A stretch of 49,177 nucleotides of DNA from a virus, in the IMG/VR virus record IMGVR_UViG_3300036799_000080, positions 1 through 49,177 of that record; one strand, given 5' to 3'. The position numbers and the translations under genes are program-made. The notes beneath the pieces were generated by a model. That model saw only the letters and a list, made by a program, of their open reading frames with translations. It had not been told where the DNA came from and ran no database searches. Shown in pieces: positions 24,177 through 30,993 of this stretch (positions are counted from its first letter, which is position 1; the number at the start of each line of letters is the position of its first letter).

Positions 24177-24736
24177 CTATCCTTGACAAGATGAGCGTCG
24201 ATGACCTCATGAAGGTTCGGAAGATGAACAAGGGTGAGGCTGAGCAATACCTCAAGTCGTTCAACCTTACACATGAAGAAGTCGTCACGGCGCGGAAGCT
24301 GGTGACAGTCAAGGACAAGCACCATGACAATAGGCTCTGGCTTGCCACAGCATGGCTCCTCGGTGCTACGTTCGCCCAGCTCGCGCGGGACAAGGGAGTG
24401 ACGAAGCAGTCCGTTATGGTGCAGGTGGACAAGCTTCTCCCTCTCGAGGAGAGGAAGGCTGGCCGCATGAGTGGCATGGCCCTCTCACTCGAAGCTCTCT
24501 CGGAGTACAAAGTGAAGTTCTTCGAGAGCATTGGAACAATCACTGATTTCACCCCAAAGGAGGCCGCATTATGGCTGCTGACCCACACGAGCCTGGACAT
24601 CCCCGAGTCCGTAAGCATCTCGCAGAGCAGATCGAAAACGGACCTCGACCCCTCCGCGATGGGAGAGGAGGACGACAGTATTGGCTCAAGCGAGTCTCCA
24701 CCAGCCAACTCTCTCCCGGACTCCGATCAGTCGTAA
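24173..24736 (+). CDS. Hypothetical protein with HTH-like segment (187 aa)
   Basis: A middle segment (LGATFAQLARDKGVTKQSVM) looks like a helix-turn-helix DNA-binding unit, and an early region (EAEQYLKSFNLTHEEVVTARKL) is helical. The C-terminal 60 residues are Ser/Asp-rich and probably disordered; they are overlapped by the next gene in another frame. Could be a transcription or replication regulator; that is inference. Confidence 0.6.
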   Translation: MTILDKMSVDDLMKVRKMNKGEAEQYLKSFNLTHEEVVTARKLVTVKDKHHDNRLWLATAWLLGATFAQLARDKGVTKQSVMVQVDKLLPLEERKAGRMSGMALSLEALSEYKVKFFESIGTITDFTPKEAALWLLTHTSLDIPESVSISQSRSKTDLDPSAMGEEDDSIGSSESPPANSLPDSDQS

Positions 24737-25068
24737 GCGATTTCGAACGAGCTGCTCGTGATCACGCCTTCAGGGGCGCCGAGCATCCGGATGAGTGGCC
24801 GGCGATTGACGCCTATTTCGACAGACGCAAGCAAGCCCTGCTTCGGAAACTTCTCCGCATCCAGTACGGGGAAGAGTACACCGACGTCGAGGAGCTCAAG
24901 CGCCATGTCAGGCGGATGGCTCGAGTGATGAAGCAGATCTCCACGATAGTGAATTCGCCCACTCTCCAGAACGATAAAAAAGCGGGGATCGTTCAGGACC
25001 TCTTCAAGGCGCAGCCGGAAGTCATGGCTGACGTCGAGCGGATCATTTCCAAGAGGAGGTCTTGGTGA
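24571..25068 (+). CDS. Hypothetical early protein with perfect ribosome-binding site (165 aa)
   Basis: AAAGGAGG precedes ATG 24571 at nine bases, the best ribosome site in this cluster, so the start is firm even though 166 bases overlap the previous gene out of frame. The product is helical and charged (FERAARDHAF, YFDRRKQALLRKLLR). No known family. Its stop overlaps the next GTG. Confidence 0.7.
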   Translation: MAADPHEPGHPRVRKHLAEQIENGPRPLRDGRGGRQYWLKRVSTSQLSPGLRSVVSDFERAARDHAFRGAEHPDEWPAIDAYFDRRKQALLRKLLRIQYGEEYTDVEELKRHVRRMARVMKQISTIVNSPTLQNDKKAGIVQDLFKAQPEVMADVERIISKRRSW

Positions 25069-25298
25069 TCGAGTACATCAGCAGAGATGACCCGTCCATC
25101 ATCTGCGCGAAGATCAACGAGCTGGTAGATGCGGTCAACGAGATCATTCGTCAGCAGCGCCAGCGCAATCGGGACAGTCACAAGAACATCGAGAAGGTCG
25201 GTGAGGGTGAACTGCTGTGGTGCAAGGACTGCAACGGTGGGGAGATTGATCTATGGGACGCCTCATGTGGCCAGCGTCAGGGCAAGGAGTCCTTTTGA
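25065..25298 (+). CDS. Hypothetical early protein (77 aa, GTG start)
   Basis: GTG 25065 lies seven bases after GAGGAGG and overlaps the previous TGA; a TTG three bases earlier is also possible. A helical N-terminal half (AKINELVDAVNEIIRQQRQRNR) and a C-terminus with WCKDCNGG and SCGQR (possible zinc site). Unknown role. Confidence 0.65.
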   Translation: MIEYISRDDPSIICAKINELVDAVNEIIRQQRQRNRDSHKNIEKVGEGELLWCKDCNGGEIDLWDASCGQRQGKESF

Positions 25299-25513
25299 GG
25301 GACCTCTCATGGATCGGCCTTCCCAAAGAGCTGGTCATCCCTGAGCACGAGTGCATTGTGGTATCTGAGTACACTAGCACAGCATACTACAAGTACTGTG
25401 ACGTCGGGTACTCGGCGCGAGTCTTATTCAATCCCACAACTCAGATATTCTACAAGATCATCAAGGAGGGCACAACGGGGCCAGAGTTTCGCCGTTACGC
25501 TCACATCAGTTGA
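25253..25513 (+). CDS. Hypothetical early protein (86 aa)
   Basis: ATG 25253 overlaps the previous gene by 46 bases; GGGGAG lies nine bases upstream. Beta-rich with aromatic residues (CIVVSEYTSTAYYKYCDVG). A later TTG at 25295 is possible. It ends two bases before palindrome copy 7. Unknown role. Confidence 0.55.
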   Translation: MGRLMWPASGQGVLLRDLSWIGLPKELVIPEHECIVVSEYTSTAYYKYCDVGYSARVLFNPTTQIFYKIIKEGTTGPEFRRYAHIS

Positions 25514-25515
25514 AA

Positions 25516-25537
25516 AGACATTCAAACGTGAATACCT
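25516..25537 (-). repeat. Dispersed palindrome copy 7 (fills an intergenic gap)
   Basis: GACATTCA, AACG, TGAATACCT: the whole 24-base gap between two genes is this palindrome, and its last base abuts the ATG at 25538. The right arm is an exact consensus arm. Confidence 0.85.
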
Positions 25538-25759
25538 ATGCGTGAATACTTCTTCACCATGAGCAGGAGCCAACTCGTTCAGCACTTTCCTGAGCGGAAG
25601 CATTTACTCGGCGGCTACGTGAAGATCAGGGCTGACACGAAGTTTGAAGCCGAGCAGGAGATGTTCAAGCTCTATGGTCGCAAGTGGGCATTCTCATACT
25701 ATGCCCTCGACGACATTCACCCTCTCGATCGCGTCTGTCTAGCGGAGCATGTAGCATGA
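25538..25759 (+). CDS. Hypothetical early protein (73 aa)
   Basis: ATG 25538 directly follows palindrome copy 7, with no separate ribosome-binding site. The protein has basic and aromatic residues (MREYFFTMSRSQLVQHFPERK) and an alternating beta-helix body. Unknown function. Confidence 0.65.
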   Translation: MREYFFTMSRSQLVQHFPERKHLLGGYVKIRADTKFEAEQEMFKLYGRKWAFSYYALDDIHPLDRVCLAEHVA

Positions 25760-26232
25760 ACCCTGATCGCCCTATCGAGATCCGAGAGAAGCTACTGAAG
25801 GACAGCTTCAATCGGATCGCAGAGACCAGCGACGATGTGACTAAGGTCCTCGTCGATCTGAGGAAAGACACTCACGATGTGGTCCACGTCTACATTCGTG
25901 GCACAGTGTGTGGTCAGCTCGTGACTGACAAGAACGACAGCGTGACCATCGCTCGGAGGCTCATCCCCGAGTCGATGAAGTACGGCAAAGAACCTGCGAC
26001 CATTGTCAGGAACATGGAGCAACTCGGTCAGGCCTACGGAGAGTTGTTCATGGAAGTCCGGACAGCACTTTCACACGGCTCTGTGGACTCCCTCCGAGCC
26101 TACATGAAGAGGATTGATGCCACTAGCGTGGGGGGTGGGAGCTTGCCTGGTGACGGGCATCTGTTCATATCTGCTGGGATGGCAAGGGCACAGGCAGAAG
26201 ATCAGAAACATAATCAAGCACATGGATCCTAA
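25756..26232 (+). CDS. Hypothetical early protein (158 aa)
   Basis: ATG 25756 overlaps the previous TGA (ATGA); the longer frame from 25684 is a shadow. A helical N-terminus, a beta middle (DVVHVYIRGTVCGQLV) and a helical C-terminal half with GGGSLPGDGHLFIS. No known family. Confidence 0.65.
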   Translation: MNPDRPIEIREKLLKDSFNRIAETSDDVTKVLVDLRKDTHDVVHVYIRGTVCGQLVTDKNDSVTIARRLIPESMKYGKEPATIVRNMEQLGQAYGELFMEVRTALSHGSVDSLRAYMKRIDATSVGGGSLPGDGHLFISAGMARAQAEDQKHNQAHGS

Positions 26233-26262
26233 CACTCCGGTGTTGAGGATACAGAGGTGGCT

Positions 26263-26505
26263 ATGACAGACATGGGACGGATACTTCCCGACCCCTACGT
26301 GAAGGTGCCTGAGGAGATGTACCGTCAGATCGAGCGTCGTGCTATGCGTGCCACAGAGCTTGAAGAGGCGATGCTCCAAGCGAACGACGTCCTCAAGAAG
26401 TACAAAGTGATCGGCGTCATGACCTTGCCTCCAACTGGAGATGACGCACCTAAGGTCTTCCAGGCTGTGGAGACCCTCATTCAAATCGCACAGGGGGTAA
26501 AGTGA
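26263..26505 (+). CDS. Hypothetical early protein (80 aa)
   Basis: ATG 26263 has GAGG upstream; an in-frame GTG at 26257 is less likely. A charged helical middle (EEMYRQIERRAMRATELEEAM) suggests a coiled coil. No family. Its stop overlaps the next GTG. Confidence 0.6.
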   Translation: MTDMGRILPDPYVKVPEEMYRQIERRAMRATELEEAMLQANDVLKKYKVIGVMTLPPTGDDAPKVFQAVETLIQIAQGVK

Positions 26506-26903
26506 GCGACAATCAAGACCTGCTCAGCCGAATCAGGAGCGCGGTCAACGCGGCTAGCGTGGAGAACGTCTCGAACACTCCCGACTTCGTCATCGCGGAG
26601 TTCCTCGTCGACGTGCTCGGTGCACTGAACAAGGCGATCAACTCGAGAGAGCGCTGGTACGACAAGGTGGCCACTGGCGACGCCGAGGGGTCACTCAATG
26701 TGCCACCGGCCGAGCCTGGCCCTACGGCCGCCACCCTCGCATTCGCAGCGTGGCTCACGACTCGCAATAAGCCGGTGACCATTGGCAGCACACACAATGC
26801 TGCTATCGTCGCTGAGTTGGTCGACGAGTTCCGTATCTCGCAGGGCTGGTCGGTCCCGGCAGAGGGTTGGCGCGAGCAACTCAAGCCCTATCCGAAGGGC
26901 TGA
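26502..26903 (+). CDS. Hypothetical early protein (133 aa, GTG start)
   Basis: GTG 26502 overlaps the previous TGA. Helical, Ala/Glu-rich N-terminal half with an acidic turn and a C-terminal half with PTAATLAFAAWLTTRNKPVT and TIGSTHNAAIVAELVDEF. It is the last gene before promoter B. Unknown function. Confidence 0.65.
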   Translation: MSDNQDLLSRIRSAVNAASVENVSNTPDFVIAEFLVDVLGALNKAINSRERWYDKVATGDAEGSLNVPPAEPGPTAATLAFAAWLTTRNKPVTIGSTHNAAIVAELVDEFRISQGWSVPAEGWREQLKPYPKG

Positions 26904-26928
26904 ATCTTCCGAGGGGATTAAGAAACCA

Positions 26929-26957
26929 TTGCCAACTTCCCCAAGGTATGTTAAATT
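26929..26957 (+). promoter_or_regulatory. Early promoter, family member B
   Basis: TTGCCA, 17-base spacer beginning ACTTCCCCAAG, TAAATT followed by GGTG. Nearly identical to the promoter at 17882 over the spacer as well as the boxes. It drives the paralog gene and the structured noncoding region. Confidence 0.75.
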
Positions 26958-27012
26958 GGTGGTTCAGTGAGTCATCGCGCATTGTGCGCCACATCCACAG
27001 GAGTCACACCCT

Positions 27013-27444
27013 ATGCCCGAACTTGCAACTGCTGCGCCCGACGGCGCTCACTTCGACTACGAGGAGGTCAAGACCGCGAAGGGCCAGTCCTCGCTCGGCA
27101 ACGTGCCGATCTTGGTCTGGGATTCACTCGACAAGGCCCGCGTCTTCTACGGCGACGAGGCCATCTGCGATGTGATGGATGGCACTTCGCTCCGCGTGAG
27201 CTTCCAGAACATCGCTCGTCGCTACAAGATCGCCGCCAAGGGCGATGAAGAGATCGCTACGGCGATGGTCCAGTTCCGTCCCGGCAAGCGCGTGGTTGGC
27301 GCTTCGACGCCCGCAAGCCGTGCGGCGCGCCTGGCCAAGACCGCGACCGAGAAGGTCGGCGGTGGAGAGACGGTCGAGAAGCTCCTGGCGAAGATCGCCT
27401 CCGGCGAACTCTCGCAGGCGGATCTCGAGGCACTGGTCGCGTAA
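27013..27444 (+). CDS. Promoter-B early protein, paralog of 16917 (143 aa)
   Basis: ATG 27013 follows AGGAG nine bases upstream. Residues about 30-75 (PILVWDSLDKARVFYGD, DGTSLRV, QNIARR) align with the gene at 16917, and the C-terminal third is an Ala/Arg-rich helix that the other copy lacks. Both genes follow related promoters and end before unusual noncoding regions. Function unknown; a duplicated early effector is the simplest reading. Confidence 0.75.
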   Translation: MPELATAAPDGAHFDYEEVKTAKGQSSLGNVPILVWDSLDKARVFYGDEAICDVMDGTSLRVSFQNIARRYKIAAKGDEEIATAMVQFRPGKRVVGASTPASRAARLAKTATEKVGGGETVEKLLAKIASGELSQADLEALVA

Positions 27445-27477
27445 CTTCGGCTGGCGCCGAGGGAAGTGTTTGGTTGT

Positions 27478-27506
27478 GGAGGTCGGGGTTCGATTCCCTG
27501 ACCTTC
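27478..27506 (+). ncRNA. Hairpin with tRNA T-loop (possible tRNA mimic)
   Basis: GGAGGTCGGGG pairs with CCCTGACCTTC over 11 positions with two G-T pairs around a seven-base TTCGATT loop, which is the tRNA T-loop consensus. It equals the acceptor-plus-T-arm half of a tRNA. I find no matching D- or anticodon-arm beside it, so it is not a complete tRNA. It lies 34 bases after the paralog gene stop. Confidence 0.55.
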
Positions 27507-27511
27507 TCATT

Positions 27512-27573
27512 GGGGATGACTGGTAAGCCGCAAGGCCTCCTTCACTCGGAGTGGAGTTCCGAGAGTCATCCCC
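27512..27573 (+). ncRNA. 62-base three-way-junction element
   Basis: GGGGATGACT (27512-27521) pairs perfectly with AGTCATCCCC (27564-27573). Inside are a GCAA tetraloop hairpin (GCC-GGC) and a five-base-pair stem CTCGG/CCGAG with a nine-base loop. The layout is compact and tRNA-like but does not satisfy tRNA rules. Function unknown. Confidence 0.55.
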
Positions 27574-27781
27574 TTGAATTGGTGGTGTTAGCGTGTTGAC
27601 GGGCAGAGGAGCCAAAGCCTAATAAGCGAGGCTGAAGACGTGGGATGCTACTGCGGTGGCTACTGCGATCCACTGCGAAAAGCCGGTCAGGGTTCCGTAT
27701 ACGGTGAGGCTGACTAACTCACTAGACCCGAAAGGGTATTCATACACCTTGTGTGTATACGCTAACATCACCATCAAGTTG
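27574..27781 (+). other. Noncoding stretch with nested inverted repeats
   Basis: No gene is seen. It contains GTCAG/CTGAC (27686-27690, 27710-27714) enclosing a perfect ten-base palindrome CCGTATACGG (27695-27704), an ATACAC/GTGTAT stem near 27745-27760, three nearby copies of ACTGCG (about 27640-27680), and a CCC-GAAA-GGG hairpin near 27735 that recurs near 32805. It looks like structured RNA, not a coding gene. Confidence 0.5.
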
Positions 27782-27876
27782 GATGGCTAGGGCAGTTGCG
27801 AGACCCCCGCAGCGACGGGACTTGTTGCCTAGTCGGGGCATGGCGAAGCAATTCGAATCTGTCAGCCCTAGCCATC
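27782..27876 (+). ncRNA. 95-base tRNA-like element with 12-bp closing stem
   Basis: GATGGCTAGGGC (27782-27793) pairs perfectly with GCCCTAGCCATC (27865-27876). Inside are TGCG/CGCA with a seven-base loop and, directly after, GCGAC/GTTGC with a seven-base loop, matching D- and anticodon-arm sizes, and a TTCGAAT segment near the 3' side. The anticodon-type loop lacks the usual U before the anticodon and the T-type stem is weak, so I call it tRNA-like, not a tRNA. Confidence 0.5.
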
Positions 27877-27878
27877 AT

Positions 27879-27900
27879 AGGTATTCATGTTTGAATAACT
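27879..27900 (+). repeat. Dispersed palindrome copy 8 (intergenic)
   Basis: AGGTATTCA, TGTT, TGAATAACT, immediately after the tRNA-like element. One of the best matches to the oriented consensus. Confidence 0.85.
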
Positions 27901-28050
27901 CGGGTAGTGGTTGGTTAGTTGAAACGGTTTGCAGCAGGAGGACGGCCCCTAATTAAGCCTACCAAGGCTCAGGGTTGAGAGCGTAGTCTTTGAGCTGCGC
28001 CGCTGATCCCGATAACGCACCTAACGACAGCCTTCCACTACCCATCTTCA

Positions 28051-28122
28051 CCCCCGCTGACAGACCGGATATAGTCTGTTCCATGTCCCCCGCTGGCAGA
28101 CCGGGAAAAGTCTGCCCCACCT
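28051..28122 (+). repeat. Tandem 36-base hairpin repeat before the HD gene
   Basis: Two 36-base units each form a hairpin: ACAGAC/GTCTGT with an eight-base loop (28060-28079) and GGCAGAC/GTCTGCC with an eight-base loop (28095-28116). Between them one A-T pair becomes G-C, a compensatory change that supports RNA or DNA secondary structure. They lie 13 bases before the HD gene, which lacks a ribosome-binding site, so translational control is possible. Confidence 0.65.
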
Positions 28123-28134
28123 TCTACCACTACG

Positions 28135-28653
28135 ATGACCTTCATCCAAGTTTCGTCGGGCAAGAAGTTCGACGTTATCAGCTGCACTCTCGACGAGATT
28201 GAGATCGAGGACATCGCTCATGGACTGAGCAACATCTGCCGCTTCACTGGCCAGATCCCAGTGTTCTATAGCGTGGCCCAGCACTGCATTGAGATGTCCT
28301 ACTATGCCCCGGAAAGCGTCCGGCTCGAGGCTCTCATGCACGATGCGAGTGAGGCCTACCTTGGGGATGTCTCGAAGCACTTGAAAGAGATGCTTGGCGT
28401 CCCTTACAAGGCGCTCGAAGATGATCTCATGGTGAAGATCTCCACGAAGTTCGCCTTCGCTTGGCCGTGCCCTACGGTCATCAAGGTCCTCGATCACGAC
28501 ATGCTCGAGACCGAGTTCAAGCAGATATGGAGGAAGCGTGATCCGTCGATCCCTTCCTACGGTGTGGAGCTGCCAGTCAAGCTCCGCCCAATCGCTCCCA
28601 CCCTTGCACAGGAGATCTTCCTATCGAGATATGAAGCTCTGAAACGCGTGTAG
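28135..28653 (+). CDS. HD-domain phosphohydrolase, nucleotidase-like (172 aa)
   Basis: The HD metal motif is seen: H50 in SVAQHCIEM, H69-D70 in LEALMHDASEAYLGD, and D120 or D122 in VLDHDMLE, the layout of YfbR-type 5'-deoxynucleotidases and related hydrolases. It probably trims nucleotide pools for phage DNA synthesis. No ribosome-binding site precedes ATG 28135; the tandem hairpins lie there. Followed by promoter C. Confidence 0.85.
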   Translation: MTFIQVSSGKKFDVISCTLDEIEIEDIAHGLSNICRFTGQIPVFYSVAQHCIEMSYYAPESVRLEALMHDASEAYLGDVSKHLKEMLGVPYKALEDDLMVKISTKFAFAWPCPTVIKVLDHDMLETEFKQIWRKRDPSIPSYGVELPVKLRPIAPTLAQEIFLSRYEALKRV

Positions 28654-28664
28654 CCGCCGCGGTA

Positions 28665-28693
28665 TTGCCAACTCCCCCTAGGAGTGGTATATT
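28665..28693 (+). promoter_or_regulatory. Early promoter, family member C
   Basis: TTGCCA, 17-base spacer beginning ACTCCCC, TATATT followed by G-run. It shares the boxes and part of the spacer with the promoters at 17882 and 26929 and starts the replication gene block. Confidence 0.75.
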
Positions 28694-28746
28694 GGGGGGT
28701 ACAATTCAGTCAACATTGCTGCTAGGCCCTAGGCCTAATTGAGCGA

Positions 28747-29157
28747 ATGCCAGACGATCTATACCCTGGACAGGTCAATCCTGTTCTCTTCCACGATGCG
28801 TACGAGCTGCATCGCGCAGCCGCGCAGACGTATCGACTCGCGAACAAGCCGCTACCTCCTGGCATGACGCCTGAGGTCCACGCCCAGCGGCGAGCCATCC
28901 TCACAATTGATGCTCAGTTACTCGTCCTGGAGCGCGATAGGCTCTTGGACGCTTTCTGCGTTTCATGGCTCAAGTATCGCTCCATTCCTATTCCCGAGAA
29001 GGACAATGGCCCGTCAAGTACTGTGGGCGTGCAAGGTCCCCAAGGATCTGATGGACGCCTTCGTGGCCAAGGTGGGGTCAACGAGGGGGGACAGGCGCCG
29101 CTTCACAATCCAAGCACTCAGGCAAGCACTCAACCTGGAGGAGTCTCCGTACCGTGA
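28747..29157 (+). CDS. Hypothetical protein overlapping an RHH-like gene (136 aa)
   Basis: ATG 28747, after promoter C. Residues 1-88 are helical (ILTIDAQLLVLERDRLLDAFC) and look real; after about residue 89 the chain is low-complexity and lies over the RHH-like gene at 29006. Its TGA overlaps the GTG of the nuclease gene. The N-terminal part is better supported than the tail. Confidence 0.6.
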   Translation: MPDDLYPGQVNPVLFHDAYELHRAAAQTYRLANKPLPPGMTPEVHAQRRAILTIDAQLLVLERDRLLDAFCVSWLKYRSIPIPEKDNGPSSTVGVQGPQGSDGRLRGQGGVNEGGQAPLHNPSTQASTQPGGVSVP

Positions 29158-29281
29158 AGATCGACAACTTCGCGCTCACGATGCATCAGACATGCCCAGC
29201 GAAGTACGATCTTCGCATCAGGCAGAACTGGACGTCGAGGGGCAAATCGGCCGCGCTAGGCTTCGGCGGCGCACTTCATAG
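29006..29281 (+). CDS. RHH-like small protein nested between two genes (91 aa)
   Basis: ATG 29006 has AAGGA five bases upstream. The first 50 residues (VPKDLMDAFVAKVGSTRGDRRR, FTIQALRQAL) resemble a ribbon-helix-helix DNA-binding unit. It overlaps the previous gene by 152 bases and the nuclease gene by 128 bases, all out of frame. The C-terminal 40 residues are low-complexity and may only exist because of the overlap. Confidence 0.5.
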   Translation: MARQVLWACKVPKDLMDAFVAKVGSTRGDRRRFTIQALRQALNLEESPYREDRQLRAHDASDMPSEVRSSHQAELDVEGQIGRARLRRRTS

Positions 29282-30104
29282 TGGCATGGCGCACTGGTAT
29301 AAGACGCACGATCTCGGTCAGGCGCTGCTTGCCATCGCTGGGGGATGGAATGAAGATGTCCCCGTCGATGACTGGCGCACGAAGGAGAAGTGCATCACTA
29401 CCATGATCGAGTACTCGAAGATGTATCCGGCCGAGAGCTTCCAAGTGGTGGGCCTCGTCGACGGCAATCCTATGATCGAAGTCCCTTTCACCATCGAGAT
29501 GGACGGGCTTCGAGTCCCATTCTGTGGGCGGTGGGTAGATGTCTTCGGAGAGGAGCATCCGGGTTGCGGCTACATGGTTCGGGACTTCACCGCAACAGTG
29601 TGTCCTCAGTGTGGCGCACCTCTCGAGCCCATCGAGTACGGTGGCATCTTCGACGGACTCATCGAGTTCAGCGGTCAGGTCTACATCCTCGAGCACAAGT
29701 CGACATCGGTCCTTGGCTCGACGTACTTCAATCAATTCAAGCCGAACAATCAGGTGTGCGGTTACATCTGGGCGGCAGGCAAACTGTCGGGCAAGAAAGT
29801 GGTCGGCGCTCTAGTGAACGCAATCGGCGTCTACAAGGCGTCGGCCACTAAGTTCGAGCGGGAGATTACGTCTCGCTCTGAGACCGCGCTGCTTGAATGG
29901 AAGAAGAATGTCCAGTCGACTTGCGCGGAGATCCGCTTCCATGAGCATCATGAGTTCTGGCCTATGCGGACGATGGCTTGCACCCTCTACGGGCGGTGCG
30001 AGTTCCTCGACGTACACGTGCTGGAGCATCAGGCGGAGAGGGAGAAGCGGCTCGAGAACGACTTCATCCGCGAAACCTGGGACTACGAACTGAGGGAAGC
30101 ATGA
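29154..30104 (+). CDS. PD-(D/E)XK nuclease, RecB/Cas4-like (316 aa)
   Basis: GTG 29154. The nuclease motif is GGIFDGLIEF (D167) followed by LEHKST (E180, K182), with Q200 downstream, the RecB/Cas4 order. An early C14 and later C276 and C282 could ligate an iron-sulfur cluster, and a CPQCG at 150-154 is a small zinc-like insert. Probably a single-strand exonuclease used in replication or recombination, next to the Sak4-like and polymerase genes. Confidence 0.85.
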   Translation: MKIDNFALTMHQTCPAKYDLRIRQNWTSRGKSAALGFGGALHSGMAHWYKTHDLGQALLAIAGGWNEDVPVDDWRTKEKCITTMIEYSKMYPAESFQVVGLVDGNPMIEVPFTIEMDGLRVPFCGRWVDVFGEEHPGCGYMVRDFTATVCPQCGAPLEPIEYGGIFDGLIEFSGQVYILEHKSTSVLGSTYFNQFKPNNQVCGYIWAAGKLSGKKVVGALVNAIGVYKASATKFEREITSRSETALLEWKKNVQSTCAEIRFHEHHEFWPMRTMACTLYGRCEFLDVHVLEHQAEREKRLENDFIRETWDYELREA

Positions 30105-30490
30105 GCGACGACATCCACAAGATGGTGCAAGAGTACGGCGAGGAGCCTGCCGCCAAGAGGCCTTCCGCCAAGAAGCCATTCCCCTTCAATCCGGCCGGCA
30201 CCTGGCTCGTCGTGAAGATGGAAGGCGCCCGAGACAAGACCTCATCGGGAATGCTCTACGTCCCCGACACTGCGAAGGATGCTCCTCAAGTCGGCATGGT
30301 GCTCGCGAAGGGACCTGGCCAGTGGGTCGTCGGCGCGACTGAGACCGAGGGCTACTGGGACCAGCTGGTTACCAAGGTTGGTGATCGCATCTTGTTCCAG
30401 AAGTACGCTGGCTCGGAAATCGACTGGACGGACGGGAACACCTACCTTTTCGTGAAGGAATCCGACGTAGTAGCATACGTCAAGGAGTGA
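30101..30490 (+). CDS. GroES-like co-chaperonin (129 aa)
   Basis: ATG 30101 (ATGA). A lysine-rich N-terminal 30 residues precede a Cpn10 barrel: WLVVKM, a mobile-loop region DKTSSGMLYVP (about 45-55), GMVLAKGPGQ, VGDRILFQKYAGSEI and the final DVVAYVKE. It should cap host GroEL to fold phage proteins, as phage co-chaperonins do. The mobile-loop region is short and Gly-containing as in GroES. Length is above the bacterial 95-97 owing to the N-terminal extension. Confidence 0.88.
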   Translation: MSDDIHKMVQEYGEEPAAKRPSAKKPFPFNPAGTWLVVKMEGARDKTSSGMLYVPDTAKDAPQVGMVLAKGPGQWVVGATETEGYWDQLVTKVGDRILFQKYAGSEIDWTDGNTYLFVKESDVVAYVKE

Positions 30491-30492
30491 CG

Positions 30493-30993
30493 ATGGCGGA
30501 CATCTCTCAAATCTTCTACTCCGGAATTCGCGAGCAGGTCAAGCGGGTCGTGGGCTTGCTCGGCGAGGAGAGGACAGAGAAGGGGCTGAAGGCTTTCACG
30601 AATGGCAGCTCGACTTGGTCGCACTGCTTCTTCGCGCAGGCCCTCGCCCCGGAGCATGAGTTGCATGGCGAGAACGATGTGGCTCGCATCCTCGGTCTCG
30701 TAAATGCAGACGGGCGACTGAACCTCGTGCCCGTCAGGATCGTGTGGCACACCTTCGATCGTATGTCCTCGATGATTTCGAAGCAGCAACTTGCTCAGTT
30801 GATCCACGATCTCCTGGACGAGTACCGTCGAGAGAATTCGATCCCGGAGCTGCCGGACACAAGCAGTACCATCAAGGTGGCGACGAAGCATCTCGCGGAA
30901 TCATCGACGCTGATGGACGTCCTGAAGAAGATCGACTACACTGGCGTCGCGAAGAAGAAGCTCACCTTCGAGGGGCCATCTTGTGCCACATGA
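30493..30993 (+). CDS. Hypothetical protein after the co-chaperonin (166 aa)
   Basis: ATG 30493 has AAGGAG five bases upstream; a GTG at 30487 overlaps this site and is unlikely. All-helical with HCFFAQALAPEHELHGENDVARILG in the middle. No known family. Next gene overlaps its end. Confidence 0.6.
   Translation: MADISQIFYSGIREQVKRVVGLLGEERTEKGLKAFTNGSSTWSHCFFAQALAPEHELHGENDVARILGLVNADGRLNLVPVRIVWHTFDRMSSMISKQQLAQLIHDLLDEYRRENSIPELPDTSSTIKVATKHLAESSTLMDVLKKIDYTGVAKKKLTFEGPSCAT

Noticed and set aside
27600-27870. Group I intron
   Set aside because: Some short helices, but no clear core P7/R/S consensus and no split gene around it.
27478-27876. Complete tRNA genes
   Set aside because: Only T-arm or tRNA-like parts are present; no full cloverleaf with U33 and a good T-stem.
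28051-28122. CRISPR array
   Set aside because: Only two abutting units and no spacers.
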